From the NCBI GenBank assembly GCA_964385305.1, contig CAYLOP010000034.1, positions 1 to 24,406 of the forward strand: a stretch of DNA of 24,406 bases, given 5' to 3'. The translations under genes and the position numbers were made by a program. Numbering within the stretch: position 1 is the first letter of the stretch; each line of letters begins with the position of its first letter. The notes under the pieces are model-generated. The model was not told the DNA's origin, ran no database searches, and saw only the letters and a program-made list of their open reading frames with translations. The DNA comes from CAYLOP01 sp964385305. GTDB taxonomy: Bacteria > Chloroflexota > Anaerolineae > Anaerolineales > E44-bin32. Positions 16,224 through 23,840 of this stretch are shown here, in pieces.

Positions 16224-17198
16224 ATGCGAAAGAATCGTTTCCTACTAGTCCTAAGCTTGCTTGTAATCACTGCGCTCGTGCTGGGCGCCTGCGCTCAGGC
16301 AACCGAAGCGCCAGCCCCGAAACCGACCGCAGTACCGCCAACAGAACCGCCACCGCCGCCGCCGACGGAACCCCCACCGCCTGTATTGGGGACGGAGGAG
16401 AATCCACTCATCTGGGCCTTCGTGCCCTCTGGTGAGATGGAGCGTGTTACCACGGGTGCTCAAACTGTTGCAGATCTGATCTACGAAGATACTGGCTTGG
16501 TCATCGAAACCTTTGTCGCCACCGAATACGCGGGCGTGATCGAGGCCATGTGCAGTGATCCGCCCAAGGCGCACATGGGTTCGTTGGCGACGTTCGCCTA
16601 TCTGCTCGCCTCAGCCCGCGGCTGTGCCGAGGCCGAACTGGTTTCGACCCGCTATGGAAGCCCTACCTATAACGGCCAGATCTTTGTTCGTGCTGATAGC
16701 GAATACGAAGATATTTCTCAACTGGGAGGCTTGACATTCTGCCGGAATGACGAGCTCAGCACCAGCAGCTGGATCGTCCCCAGCATCGAGTTGGCCGCAG
16801 CCGGTGTAGATCTCTCGACCCTCACGATCATGGACACGGGAGCCCATGAGAATAATGTCCTTGGCGTATACCAAGGCGACTGCGACGTGGGCGCATCCTA
16901 TGTTGACGCCCGGACCCGAATTGAAGCGGATTATCCGGATGTGATGGAGGCAATCAAGGTCATATACATCACAGGCGATGTTCCCAATGATGGCCTCCAG
17001 TATGTCCCAAGTCTGGCTCGTGCATATCGCGATGAAATCAACACCGCGATGCTGTCGCTGCTTGAGTCAGAAGCAGGGCTGGAAGCGCTGGATACAGCCT
17101 ATCAATGGAGTGGACTACTGCTGATTGACGACTCGTTCTATGATGCGTTCCGTCAGATTCTAGATGCTGCTGGCAAGTCCCCCGAAGATTATCAATAG
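16224..17198 (+). CDS. phnD: Phosphonate/phosphite-type ABC transporter substrate-binding lipoprotein
   Basis: 324 residues. The ATG follows a strong GGAGGAAGGA site; a frame from 16077 is an artefactual extension. A lipoprotein signal ends in VLGAC with C23 as the lipidated cysteine, then a Pro-rich linker to about residue 53. The mature part is a PhnD-like periplasmic-binding fold: the FVATEYAGVIEAMC segment, GSLATFAYLLA, and the STSS loop at 179-182, which in PhnD/PtxB proteins contacts the oxyanion ligand. It would deliver phosphonate or a related phosphorus oxyanion to PhnE. The exact ligand cannot be told. First gene of the phn operon. Confidence 0.9.
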   Translation: MRKNRFLLVLSLLVITALVLGACAQATEAPAPKPTAVPPTEPPPPPPTEPPPPVLGTEENPLIWAFVPSGEMERVTTGAQTVADLIYEDTGLVIETFVATEYAGVIEAMCSDPPKAHMGSLATFAYLLASARGCAEAELVSTRYGSPTYNGQIFVRADSEYEDISQLGGLTFCRNDELSTSSWIVPSIELAAAGVDLSTLTIMDTGAHENNVLGVYQGDCDVGASYVDARTRIEADYPDVMEAIKVIYITGDVPNDGLQYVPSLARAYRDEINTAMLSLLESEAGLEALDTAYQWSGLLLIDDSFYDAFRQILDAAGKSPEDYQ

Positions 17199-17222
17199 GA
17201 AGCTGTGAGCTAAACGCAGCAG

Positions 17223-17259
17223 ATGAGTGGGGGGACGTTTCTAGTGTCCTCCCACTTAT
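17223..17259 (+). promoter_or_regulatory. Intercistronic stem-loop between phnD and phnC
   Basis: AGTGGGGGGAC (17226-17236) pairs with GTCCTCCCACT (17246-17256) with one G-U wobble and a 9-nt loop. The stem extends by three further pairs outward. It lies 25 nt after the phnD stop. Only a weak T-rich stretch (TTATTTG) follows, so it is more likely an mRNA-stabilising or attenuating hairpin than a full terminator. This would favour excess binding protein. Confidence 0.6.
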
Positions 17260-17277
17260 TTGTCGGAGGCGATTTTC

Positions 17278-18098
17278 ATGCTCGAAGTGCGGCATTTAAC
17301 CAAGGTGTACGACGATGGATGTGTGGCCTTGAAGGATGTCAGCTTCAAGGTTCCGGATGGCGAATTCCTGATCATCATCGGGCTCAGCGGCTCTGGTAAA
17401 TCCACGCTCCTGCGATGTATTAACCGTCTTATCGACCCTACAGAAGGCGAGATCCTTTGGAACGGCGTTGATCTAACCAAGCTGGCAGGTGAGGAGTTAC
17501 GTAAAGCCAGGCGAAAAATCGGCATGGTTTTTCAGCATTTTAACCTCGTCAAACGATCCTCGGTAATCACGAACGTGCTTGCGGGGCGCCTGGGCTACAC
17601 GCCTTCCTGGCGCAGTTTAATGGGTGGGTTCTCCCAAGAGGATCAGCTTCTTGCGGTGGAGGCTCTCCACCGTCTCGGCATCACTGATCAAGCTCACAAA
17701 AGGGCCGACGAACTCAGCGGCGGTCAGCAGCAGCGTGTGGGAATCGCTCGGGCGCTGATGCAGGAACCGGAAATAATCCTGGCCGATGAACCCGTAGCCA
17801 GCCTAGACCCTGTATTGGCGCACTCCATTCTAGAACACCTTGAGCGCCTCAACCAAAATGAGAACTTGATAGTAAATGTCCCAGCGACATCATCTGTATT
17901 CTTCACTACTTAGTTCTCGTCCAACGTTACGCCACGAATGTGATCGGCTTGCGAGATGGACAAGTAGTCTATAAGGGAACTCGCAAAGAAATCCGGGCCA
18001 TGACGGATAATGAATTCAAGGATATCTATGGGGAAGAAGCTGAAAGAGTATCCAGTATATCCGGCGATATTGGTCTTGGTGAAGGGGGCGAGCAATGA
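17278..18098 (+). pseudogene. phnC: Phosphonate ABC transporter ATPase, frameshifted
   Basis: The ATG has GGAGG 8 nt upstream. The first frame gives Walker A GLSGSGKS at 35-42, signature LSGGQQQR at 146-153 and ADEPVASLDP with D170-E171, then leaves the family pattern after E195 and stops at 17911-17913. The rest of PhnC is in another frame: from 17883 it encodes the H-loop (CILHYLVLV), then QRYATNVIGLRDGQVVYKG and ends at TGA 18096-18098, overlapping phnE by ATGA. The whole locus is 821 nt (not a multiple of 3). Dropping 17863-17882 (20 nt) would restore a 266-residue protein of normal PhnC length. Ile and Val also replace the Ser and Asp usual in the SLHxxDL loop. Probably a decaying gene, unless the reads are wrong. 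Confidence 0.8.
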
Positions 18099-19606
18099 GA
18101 AAACAAAAGTCGTACAGCCCCAAAGACATGAAGCCCAGTCTTGCCCCTCCAATAGTCACCGGCCTTGTTTCCTTGATCATCCCAGGCCTGGGTCATATCC
18201 TGGCCCGTTTCTCTCAACGTGGGTTGCTGTTATTGGCAAGCGTGGTGACCATTATTGGATTACTCGCCTGGCGGATCACTATAGTTGCGAGGTACGATGT
18301 AGAGTTGGTCGCAATCGTGAGAAAAGCCTTTCATCTGCAACCTCTCACGATGGCTCTGAGCATCCTTGTTATTATCCTTTATCTATGGATCGCCATTGAC
18401 GCGTACCTTAAAGCCCGTCGTCCAAGCCGCGGGCTTCCAGGCGTTTTTGTATTGGTCATCATCGCTTTCTTCGGATTGGGCTGGCAGATTGGAGGCATTG
18501 AACCCGTAGAGCTTATCACCGGTGCGAAAGATGGCGGGCCCCTCCTCATGCAAGTTATGTGGCCGTGGGAGAAAGCATTCAGCCGGTCAGAAGACCTTAA
18601 AGTAGGGCGTGCACAGATCCAGGTTCCTTGCTCGGATACCCCTCCTCCACTTGCCTTTGAAACCGATGATGCGCCCATCTTACTTGCTGAACCAAACTGT
18701 GGTGTAGCCACCGACCAAGACGGAAATCCAGGATCAACCCTCACATTAACCGGTAGCCATTTCACGCCTGGTGTTGAAGCCGAAATCTGGTGGGAGGATC
18801 CCCAAGGCAATCCTTTCCGCCAGCGAGTATCCGGCCAAGCTGTTACGATTACACCTGATGAAAACGGAGGCTTCCAACTCCAGGTTGTCATACCTTACAG
18901 GCTGATACCACCCAGCGCCGCCGTGGGACCTAAGATGTGGGAGGTCCAGGCTCGGCAAAGCGTGGCAGTCGGTGCTCTTAAATTTAGCACCGAGCTTGGA
19001 ATCGCTGTTAGCCGGATGATCGAAACAATCTTTCTCGGCATGATGGCAACGTTCTTCGGCATCATCTTAGCGATCCCAATCAGCTTCATGGCTGCGAAGA
19101 ATCTGATGTCGGGAACATGGATTACATTGGCGGTTTACTTCATTACTCGAACGATTTTAAACATCATCCGATCGATCGAGCCTCTCATCTGGGCGGTGAT
19201 CGCCATCATCATCGTTGGTCTCGGTCCCTTCGCCGGAATCCTCGCATTAACGGTGCACTCTATCGCCGCTCTGAGCAAACTATACTCCGAGTCGATTGAA
19301 TCCATCGATCCAGGTCCGATTGAAGCCATACATGCCACCGGCGCTAATTGGCTGCAGACTGTAATCTACGCGGTTGTCCCTCAGATCATCCCTCCCTTCG
19401 TCTCCTTCACGATCTACCGCTGGGACATCAATGTCCGCATGTCGACCGTGATCGGCCTAGTGGGTGGCGGCGGTATTGGTTTTGTACTCATCCAATGGAT
19501 TCGCCTGTTTGACTATAAATCGGCTGGTATCGCAGTGTGGTTTATCGCCACCACAGTGGCGATCCTGGACTTCGTCAGCGCCAATATTCGCGAGCGATTC
19601 GTCTAA
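18095..19606 (+). CDS. phnE: Phosphonate ABC transporter permease with an inserted extracellular domain
   Basis: 503 residues, against about 260-290 for ordinary PhnE. Residues 19-60 and 84-135 form about four hydrophobic segments (PGLGHILARFSQRG between the first two). A WPWEKAF element near 156 corresponds to the PhnE N-terminal region. Residues about 165-300 are soluble and beta-rich (STLTLTGSHFTPG, IWWEDPQGNPF, DENGGFQLQVVIPY), like an Ig or IPT-type domain. The classical permease core then runs from 308 (ETIFLGMMATFFG) to the end, with the EAA loop EAIHATGANWLQ from 410. The start overlaps the phnC end (ATGA). A terminator follows. Confidence 0.88.
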   Translation: MRKQKSYSPKDMKPSLAPPIVTGLVSLIIPGLGHILARFSQRGLLLLASVVTIIGLLAWRITIVARYDVELVAIVRKAFHLQPLTMALSILVIILYLWIAIDAYLKARRPSRGLPGVFVLVIIAFFGLGWQIGGIEPVELITGAKDGGPLLMQVMWPWEKAFSRSEDLKVGRAQIQVPCSDTPPPLAFETDDAPILLAEPNCGVATDQDGNPGSTLTLTGSHFTPGVEAEIWWEDPQGNPFRQRVSGQAVTITPDENGGFQLQVVIPYRLIPPSAAVGPKMWEVQARQSVAVGALKFSTELGIAVSRMIETIFLGMMATFFGIILAIPISFMAAKNLMSGTWITLAVYFITRTILNIIRSIEPLIWAVIAIIIVGLGPFAGILALTVHSIAALSKLYSESIESIDPGPIEAIHATGANWLQTVIYAVVPQIIPPFVSFTIYRWDINVRMSTVIGLVGGGGIGFVLIQWIRLFDYKSAGIAVWFIATTVAILDFVSANIRERFV

Positions 19607-19651
19607 AAGAAACCGAAACCATAAATATTCAGAGCCCCGGCAAGCTGCTCG

Positions 19652-19675
19652 AGAGCCTGCGAGGCTCTTTTTTTT
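19652..19675 (+). terminator. Rho-independent terminator of the phn operon
   Basis: AGAGCC (19652-19657), a 5-nt loop, GGCTCT (19663-19668), then a run of eight T including the last stem base. It lies 45 nt after the phnE stop. Confidence 0.92.
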
Positions 19676-19691
19676 CTTACGCCGGATGCAG

Positions 19692-19719
19692 TTGCGATCA
19701 CTTTTAGGAATGGTATAAT
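19692..19719 (+). promoter_or_regulatory. Extended -10 promoter of the HNH endonuclease gene
   Basis: A consensus TATAAT at 19714-19719 is preceded by TGG (extended -10), with TTGCGA at 19692-19697 (16-nt spacing). Predicted start near 19726, just ahead of the AGGAG ribosome site at 19730-19734. Confidence 0.7.
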
Positions 19720-19742
19720 CCCCCCAATTAGGAGCCGAACCG

Positions 19743-20246
19743 ATGAATGCGCCTGTGCTCGTTTTAAACGCAAATTACGAGCCTCTCAACGTTTGCCGGA
19801 CACGACGTGCACTCGGCTTGCTCCTGGCAGGAAAAGCCGAGATGCTGCTCAATGGACGGGGTTACATCCACACCGTCCGCACGGTGTATCCGCGCCCATC
19901 TGTCATCCGTCTCGGCTACATGATCAAGAGACCACGCCCACATGTCCGTCTGACAAAACGCGAGGTCTTCCGACGGGATAACTTTCGCTGTCAATATTGC
20001 GGTGCAAACGCGCCACGCATGACCATCGACCACGTCGTACCACGCTATCGAGGGGGAAAATATAGCTGGCAAAATTTAGTGACCGCATGTGAGAGGTGTA
20101 ATTTAAAGAAAGGCGGACGGACGCTTCAGGAAGCCCACATGTCGCTCCTGCGTCTTCCTTCCGAACCGCATGCAACCGCACTCTATCTCTATGGTTCTCA
20201 TTTGGAGGACAATCAAGACTGGCAGCCATTCCTCGCCAATTGGTGA
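19743..20246 (+). CDS. HNH endonuclease
   Basis: 167 residues. The N-terminal 65 residues (VLVLNANYEPLNVC, ALGLLLAGKAEML) match the helical region common to stand-alone bacterial HNH proteins. The nuclease core has zinc ligands C83-x-x-C86 and C116-x-x-C119, and the catalytic D96-H97 (TIDHVVPRYRGG), with N111 and N120 in the beta-beta-alpha-metal fold. It would cleave DNA; the physiological target is unknown, and such proteins are widespread and not necessarily mobile. AGGAG lies 8 nt before the ATG. It is a single-gene unit between the phn terminator and a convergent gene, whose 3' end it overlaps by 34 nt. Confidence 0.92.
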   Translation: MNAPVLVLNANYEPLNVCRTRRALGLLLAGKAEMLLNGRGYIHTVRTVYPRPSVIRLGYMIKRPRPHVRLTKREVFRRDNFRCQYCGANAPRMTIDHVVPRYRGGKYSWQNLVTACERCNLKKGGRTLQEAHMSLLRLPSEPHATALYLYGSHLEDNQDWQPFLANW

Positions 20247-21358
20247 TCCTCATCCCCCTCGATCACATCTAGCATCGCGTATAATCCCCCTGAGACAACC
20301 CCATAACCGCCCGCCAGGATCGGGATGGGTGCCCGCTGGATCGCTTTCGTTAATTCTCGCAGCGCTGAATTTTCGATCTGTTCTACCTGACCCAGGTCGG
20401 CCGCAAAACGATCGGCAGTGGAAGGCCAAGGACCCTGATGCGCCATCCATACACGCGTGTCCCACAGGGCTGCGTCACAGAGCTGGGTGAGATGCTCAAC
20501 GAATGCGGCAGGTCCCCACGCATCCACCATCTCTGCGATCAAGGAACGAACCTCCCCGTTCTCCATCCTGCCGCTCGCGACCATGCCACGCTCCTCGACG
20601 AACACACGCGTCCAGATTTGCGTACGCTCCTCGAGCATCCGCCAAACGTGTGATGAAGCCCTACCGATGAGGCTCAACATCTTGGCAGGCGTGCGTAACA
20701 CCTCACGCACGCGGGCGACGGTCTCGCGTGCCTCTGCCGGCGCTTGCCGCAGGAATTCACACATGTTCGGCCCAAGTGCCGCGTGCCCTTGTAGCATGAC
20801 TACGTCCAACGGGGTATCAATGTCACAGCGCGTCCCTGCGGATGGTGGGAGAGCATCAACCTGAAAGCCGGCGTCATGGTCTAAGACCCATCCGAGAGGA
20901 TTATCGTTGGGGAGCCGCTCCGCGAGTTCAATGAGGGATTGCGCCTGATTGAGGACCACCCAATCCGAGGAATGATAGTTGTTAACAAGTGCGGTGGGAG
21001 CTTGTGTAGACGTCAGGTGATCGAAAGCCTCCTGTATCTGATTACTTGTCAGCAGGGGAGCACTTCCACCCCCGAAATATGCCAAACGCTCATACCCCTC
21101 CTCTTCGAGAATTCGTGCCAGGACCCGCCCAAAATGGAAGGGCTGCGCTGCTGGTTCGAGCACGGTTACCCCGAGATGGGCAAATACCTCGCGATCCCCG
21201 CCGTCCGCTGCTAGAACGGCAACGCAGGTATCATAATCAAGCTCTGCAATCCTAAATACAAGATCGCGAGCGGCGGCGAGGCGGCCGTCCGCCACCCACC
21301 GCTCGGCAGAGCTATGTCCTGCCGGAGGCAGCATGAGGAGTATGGGTATCGGTTCCAA
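20213..21358 (-). CDS. Nucleotidyltransferase-like (CofC/MobA-type) protein of unknown function
   Basis: 381 residues. The N-terminal half looks like a GT-A type nucleotidyltransferase: LAYFGGGSAPLLT near 92-104, HDAGFQVDALPPSAGTRCDIDTP near 161-180 resembling the CofC-type GTRxDIDTP region. Residues from about 190 on are mostly helical and unrecognised, ending in a Gly-rich AGGYGVVSGGLYAML segment. The start used is a TTG (21356-21358) without a good ribosome site; an ATG at residue 9 is possible. It follows hpf by 55 nt on the same strand. A role in cofactor or sugar-nucleotide metabolism is only a fold-level guess. Confidence 0.6.
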   Translation of the reverse strand: MEPIPILLMLPPAGHSSAERWVADGRLAAARDLVFRIAELDYDTCVAVLAADGGDREVFAHLGVTVLEPAAQPFHFGRVLARILEEEGYERLAYFGGGSAPLLTSNQIQEAFDHLTSTQAPTALVNNYHSSDWVVLNQAQSLIELAERLPNDNPLGWVLDHDAGFQVDALPPSAGTRCDIDTPLDVVMLQGHAALGPNMCEFLRQAPAEARETVARVREVLRTPAKMLSLIGRASSHVWRMLEERTQIWTRVFVEERGMVASGRMENGEVRSLIAEMVDAWGPAAFVEHLTQLCDAALWDTRVWMAHQGPWPSTADRFAADLGQVEQIENSALRELTKAIQRAPIPILAGGYGVVSGGLYAMLDVIEGDEDHQLARNGCQS

Positions 21359-21374
21359 ATTTAATGAGAAGTTG

Positions 21375-21399
21375 GGAGGCAGTGCAAGGCGCCGCCTCC
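21375..21399. repeat. Inverted repeat between hpf and the nucleotidyltransferase-like gene
   Basis: GGAGGC (21375-21380) and GCCTCC (21394-21399) form a 6-bp stem around 13 nt, with no T-tract on either strand. It could be a weak intercistronic hairpin. Confidence 0.3.
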
Positions 21400-21413
21400 T
21401 GAACGATTGCCGA

Positions 21414-21983
21414 TTAGGCGATTTCGGGTTCTATGAGCCCCAGCGTCCCATCCCGTCGTCGGTATAGAACGTTGAGCTCGTTACTCTCGGCGTTGAGGAA
21501 AAGGAAGAAATCTTCATGCGCAACCAGGCTCATTTGCTCAATCGCCTCACGTTCGTCCATGGGTGTGAGCATGAAGCGCTTGCGCCGCACGATCGTCTCT
21601 TCCGGTTCATACACCTCCTCGAGTGCTTTGCGCATATCTGCGGCGAACTCGCCAGCAGAGCGCCCATCCCCTCTCGAACGCCAGTGTCGTCCTTTGTATC
21701 GTTCTATTTGACGATAAATTTTATCGAGCACGATATCGACAGATGCGAAGATATCATCTGTACGCTCTTCAGCCCTGAGAAGGACGCCCTTCCCCCGTAC
21801 AGTTAACTGGGCTACCTGCCGATCCTGTGCACTCCTCGCGGACTTTACATAAGTGAGATCAACGTGCGCCTCCTCCAAGGTATCCAAATAACGATCTATT
21901 TTGCCAACTTTCTTTGTGACATATTCGCGTAAACGATCACTGAGGTCCATATTTCGAACGTTTATCACAACTTGAACGGGCAT
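21414..21983 (-). CDS. hpf: Ribosome hibernation promoting factor, long form
   Basis: 189 residues. The ATG at 21981-21983 has AAGGAG 5 nt upstream; the open frame to 22079 runs into comF and is not used. The N-terminal S30AE domain (VQVVINVRNMDLSDRLREYV to about 100) binds the decoding site of the 30S subunit. A charged linker follows. The C-terminal domain (RFMLTPMDEREAIEQM, DFFLFLNAESNE, LYRRRDGTLGLIEPE) dimerises 70S ribosomes into 100S particles in long-form HPF. Length is typical. It lies 23 nt after comF. Confidence 0.96.
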   Translation of the reverse strand: MPVQVVINVRNMDLSDRLREYVTKKVGKIDRYLDTLEEAHVDLTYVKSARSAQDRQVAQLTVRGKGVLLRAEERTDDIFASVDIVLDKIYRQIERYKGRHWRSRGDGRSAGEFAADMRKALEEVYEPEETIVRRKRFMLTPMDEREAIEQMSLVAHEDFFLFLNAESNELNVLYRRRDGTLGLIEPEIA

Positions 21984-22006
21984 AGGATCTCCTTGCTCTT
22001 GAAGGT

Positions 22007-22735
22007 TCAAACCGACGCTCTCGCCACACTCATTCCATACACCGACTTTGCGCGCGCCTGTAAAAGCGCGTGCGCACATGCCGACATTGTGGCACCAGTG
22101 GTATAGAGATCATCGATGATCAAGACAACCTCGTCTGCAACATCGTTGGGATCGGAATAAAACGCCCCACACACATTTTCAAAGCGCGCCGAGGCGTTCA
22201 ACCCAACTTGGGAACGGGTCTCTCGGACGCGTTTCAAAACGCTGGGGGCGTATGGCAGATGGAGGGCTTTTGCCACTTCCCTGGCGATCATACCTGCCTG
22301 ATTATACCCTCGTTGTCTCATCCTGACCTTACCCAATGGTACTGCTACAACAAGGGTCACTGGCCAGGTTTCTCTCTTATAAATCTGAATCAGCCACGCG
22401 GCCATTAACGCGGCGAGGTTGCGATTGGGGCGATATTTTAATTGCAGCAGCGCTCGCACCAGGGGGCCTTTATACTTTGCATAGGAACGTACGGTGAGCG
22501 GCATGGGTGCTAACGCACAAGAACGGCATCTCCCGCGTTGCCGCAGCGGTTTTCCGCAGGTAGGACATAGTCGACCATGTATGACCTGCGTCTTGCTTTG
22601 ACAGTCCACACACCACATCTCACCTGCAATTCCGCAACCTGCACAATGGGGAGGAAACAATAAATCAAGTCCCGCCTTAAGCATGCGCTTCATCCAGCGC
22701 GGCCCAAGACGGGTTTCGAGTTCAAGACTGCTCAA
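22007..22735 (-). CDS. comF: ComF-family phosphoribosyltransferase-like protein
   Basis: About 242 residues. An N-terminal double zinc-ribbon (HCAGCG, WCVDC, LCPTCGKPL, CRSC; about eight cysteines) is followed by VPLGKVRMRQRGYNQA and a PRPP-type loop VVLIIDDLYTTGAT. ComF proteins act in natural transformation and single-stranded DNA handling in some bacteria (family knowledge). The TTG at 22733-22735 has GAGGG 4 nt upstream; alternatives are a TTG at 22771 directly after the tadC stop and an ATG at 22693. It sits between tadC and hpf, a common arrangement. Confidence 0.9.
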   Translation of the reverse strand: MSSLELETRLGPRWMKRMLKAGLDLLFPPHCAGCGIAGEMWCVDCQSKTQVIHGRLCPTCGKPLRQRGRCRSCALAPMPLTVRSYAKYKGPLVRALLQLKYRPNRNLAALMAAWLIQIYKRETWPVTLVVAVPLGKVRMRQRGYNQAGMIAREVAKALHLPYAPSVLKRVRETRSQVGLNASARFENVCGAFYSDPNDVADEVVLIIDDLYTTGATMSACAHALLQARAKSVYGMSVARASV

Positions 22736-22771
22736 TCTACCCTCTGTTAGCAATACAGACCGCCGCAACAA

Positions 22772-23719
22772 CTAGCGGAGGATTGCTCCTAGCGGTGAAG
22801 ATAACATCGTGAGCGCGGCTGGGCCCAGCAGGATAAGTAAGATTGAAGGGAAGATCAGACAACCGATAGGGAAGACCATTTTGACCGGCGCCTTGTTGGC
22901 TTCTTCCTCCGCCATTTGTCTACGCCGAACCCGCATCTGATCGGATTGGATGCGCAACACCTTGGCCATGCTCACGCCAAGCTGCTCAGATTGAATCACA
23001 GCAGCCACGAAACTCGTCAACTCCGACACTTCGAGCCGCTCAGACATATCTCGCAAAGCCTCCCGTCGAAGCTTGCCGAGTCGAATTTCCTGAAGGACAC
23101 GCCCGAATTCGAGCCCTAAGTCATCCTCCCACTTCTCATGTACATTTCCCATCGCCGCGTCAAATCCAAGCCCTGCCTCCACACAGACCGTGAGAAGATC
23201 CAAAGCATCGGGCAGCGCTCGAAAGACCGCTTTCTGACGGCTTCTGATCCGCCCCGTAAGCCAGATATCCGGGAATACAAACCCGACCACGATAAACAAA
23301 GTCGATAATCCTAGGCCTTGCAGCCAGTTACGACCCGTGATAGCGAAGACTGCAAAGACGCTTCCGCCGAACACAACAGCCATCACCATCCGCATCAGCA
23401 GGAAGAACGCCGGATCGAGCTGCATAGGGTTGCCGGCCATTTCCAGTCGGTGACGAGCACTTTGGAGCGTCGCTTGTGGCGTAAAACGGGATGCGAATAC
23501 ACCAATGCGGTTAAACAGGGGCATGATGACGCGCTCATGAAAGCGCAAGGACATCTCGATATCCTCGAGCGTCATGAGTTCATCGCTGGAACTAAATTCT
23601 GCCAAGCGCGATTGAATGGGGTCGACGACTTCGGGAGTATTAAGGCCGATGATGACCAAGATGACGGCCAGGATTACAGCCCCGACCAGGATTATCCCAA
23701 TCAGCATTAGTGGTTCCAT
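22772..23719 (-). CDS. tadC: Type II secretion F-domain protein, TadC-like
   Basis: 315 residues: an N-terminal transmembrane helix (5-27), a cytoplasmic stretch, two helices near 103-150, then the T2SF cytoplasmic domain (FRALPDALDLLTVCVEAGLG, GVSMAKVLRIQSDQMRVRRR) and a C-terminal membrane helix. This is the inner-membrane platform of Tad/Flp-type pili or archaeal-like type IV filaments. GAGGTG lies 9 nt before the ATG. It follows tadB by 121 nt on the same strand. Confidence 0.93.
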   Translation of the reverse strand: MEPLMLIGIILVGAVILAVILVIIGLNTPEVVDPIQSRLAEFSSSDELMTLEDIEMSLRFHERVIMPLFNRIGVFASRFTPQATLQSARHRLEMAGNPMQLDPAFFLLMRMVMAVVFGGSVFAVFAITGRNWLQGLGLSTLFIVVGFVFPDIWLTGRIRSRQKAVFRALPDALDLLTVCVEAGLGFDAAMGNVHEKWEDDLGLEFGRVLQEIRLGKLRREALRDMSERLEVSELTSFVAAVIQSEQLGVSMAKVLRIQSDQMRVRRRQMAEEEANKAPVKMVFPIGCLIFPSILLILLGPAALTMLSSPLGAILR

Positions 23720-23840
23720 CTGTCTTCACCTCAGTGATCTTGCATCCACACGCCCTTAGAGAAGCTCTTCTATGTCCAGCGGTTTGAACAAGCATCTGGG
23801 CAGTATGGTCTCTTGCCCGGTCGTCGAACAGCCAAAGACC

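Noticed and set aside
17863..17913. Programmed ribosomal frameshift in phnC
   Set aside because: No slippery heptamer followed by a pseudoknot is evident near 17863, and the disagreement with the family spans about 20 nt rather than a single slip. Kept only as a remote option.
19743..20246. HNH gene as a sign of a mobile element or phage
   Set aside because: No integrase, terminase, transposase or flanking repeats are visible; stand-alone HNH proteins of this type are common chromosomal genes.
21984..22079. N-terminal extension of hpf to 22079
   Set aside because: The extra 32 residues overlap comF coding sequence and do not match HPF; the ATG at 21983 has an AAGGAG site and starts exactly at the S30AE domain.
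22030..22080. GC-rich inverted repeat near the comF 3' end (TGCGCACGCG and CGCGCGCA)
   Set aside because: It lies inside comF coding sequence, has no T-tract, and is explained by Ala/Arg codons.
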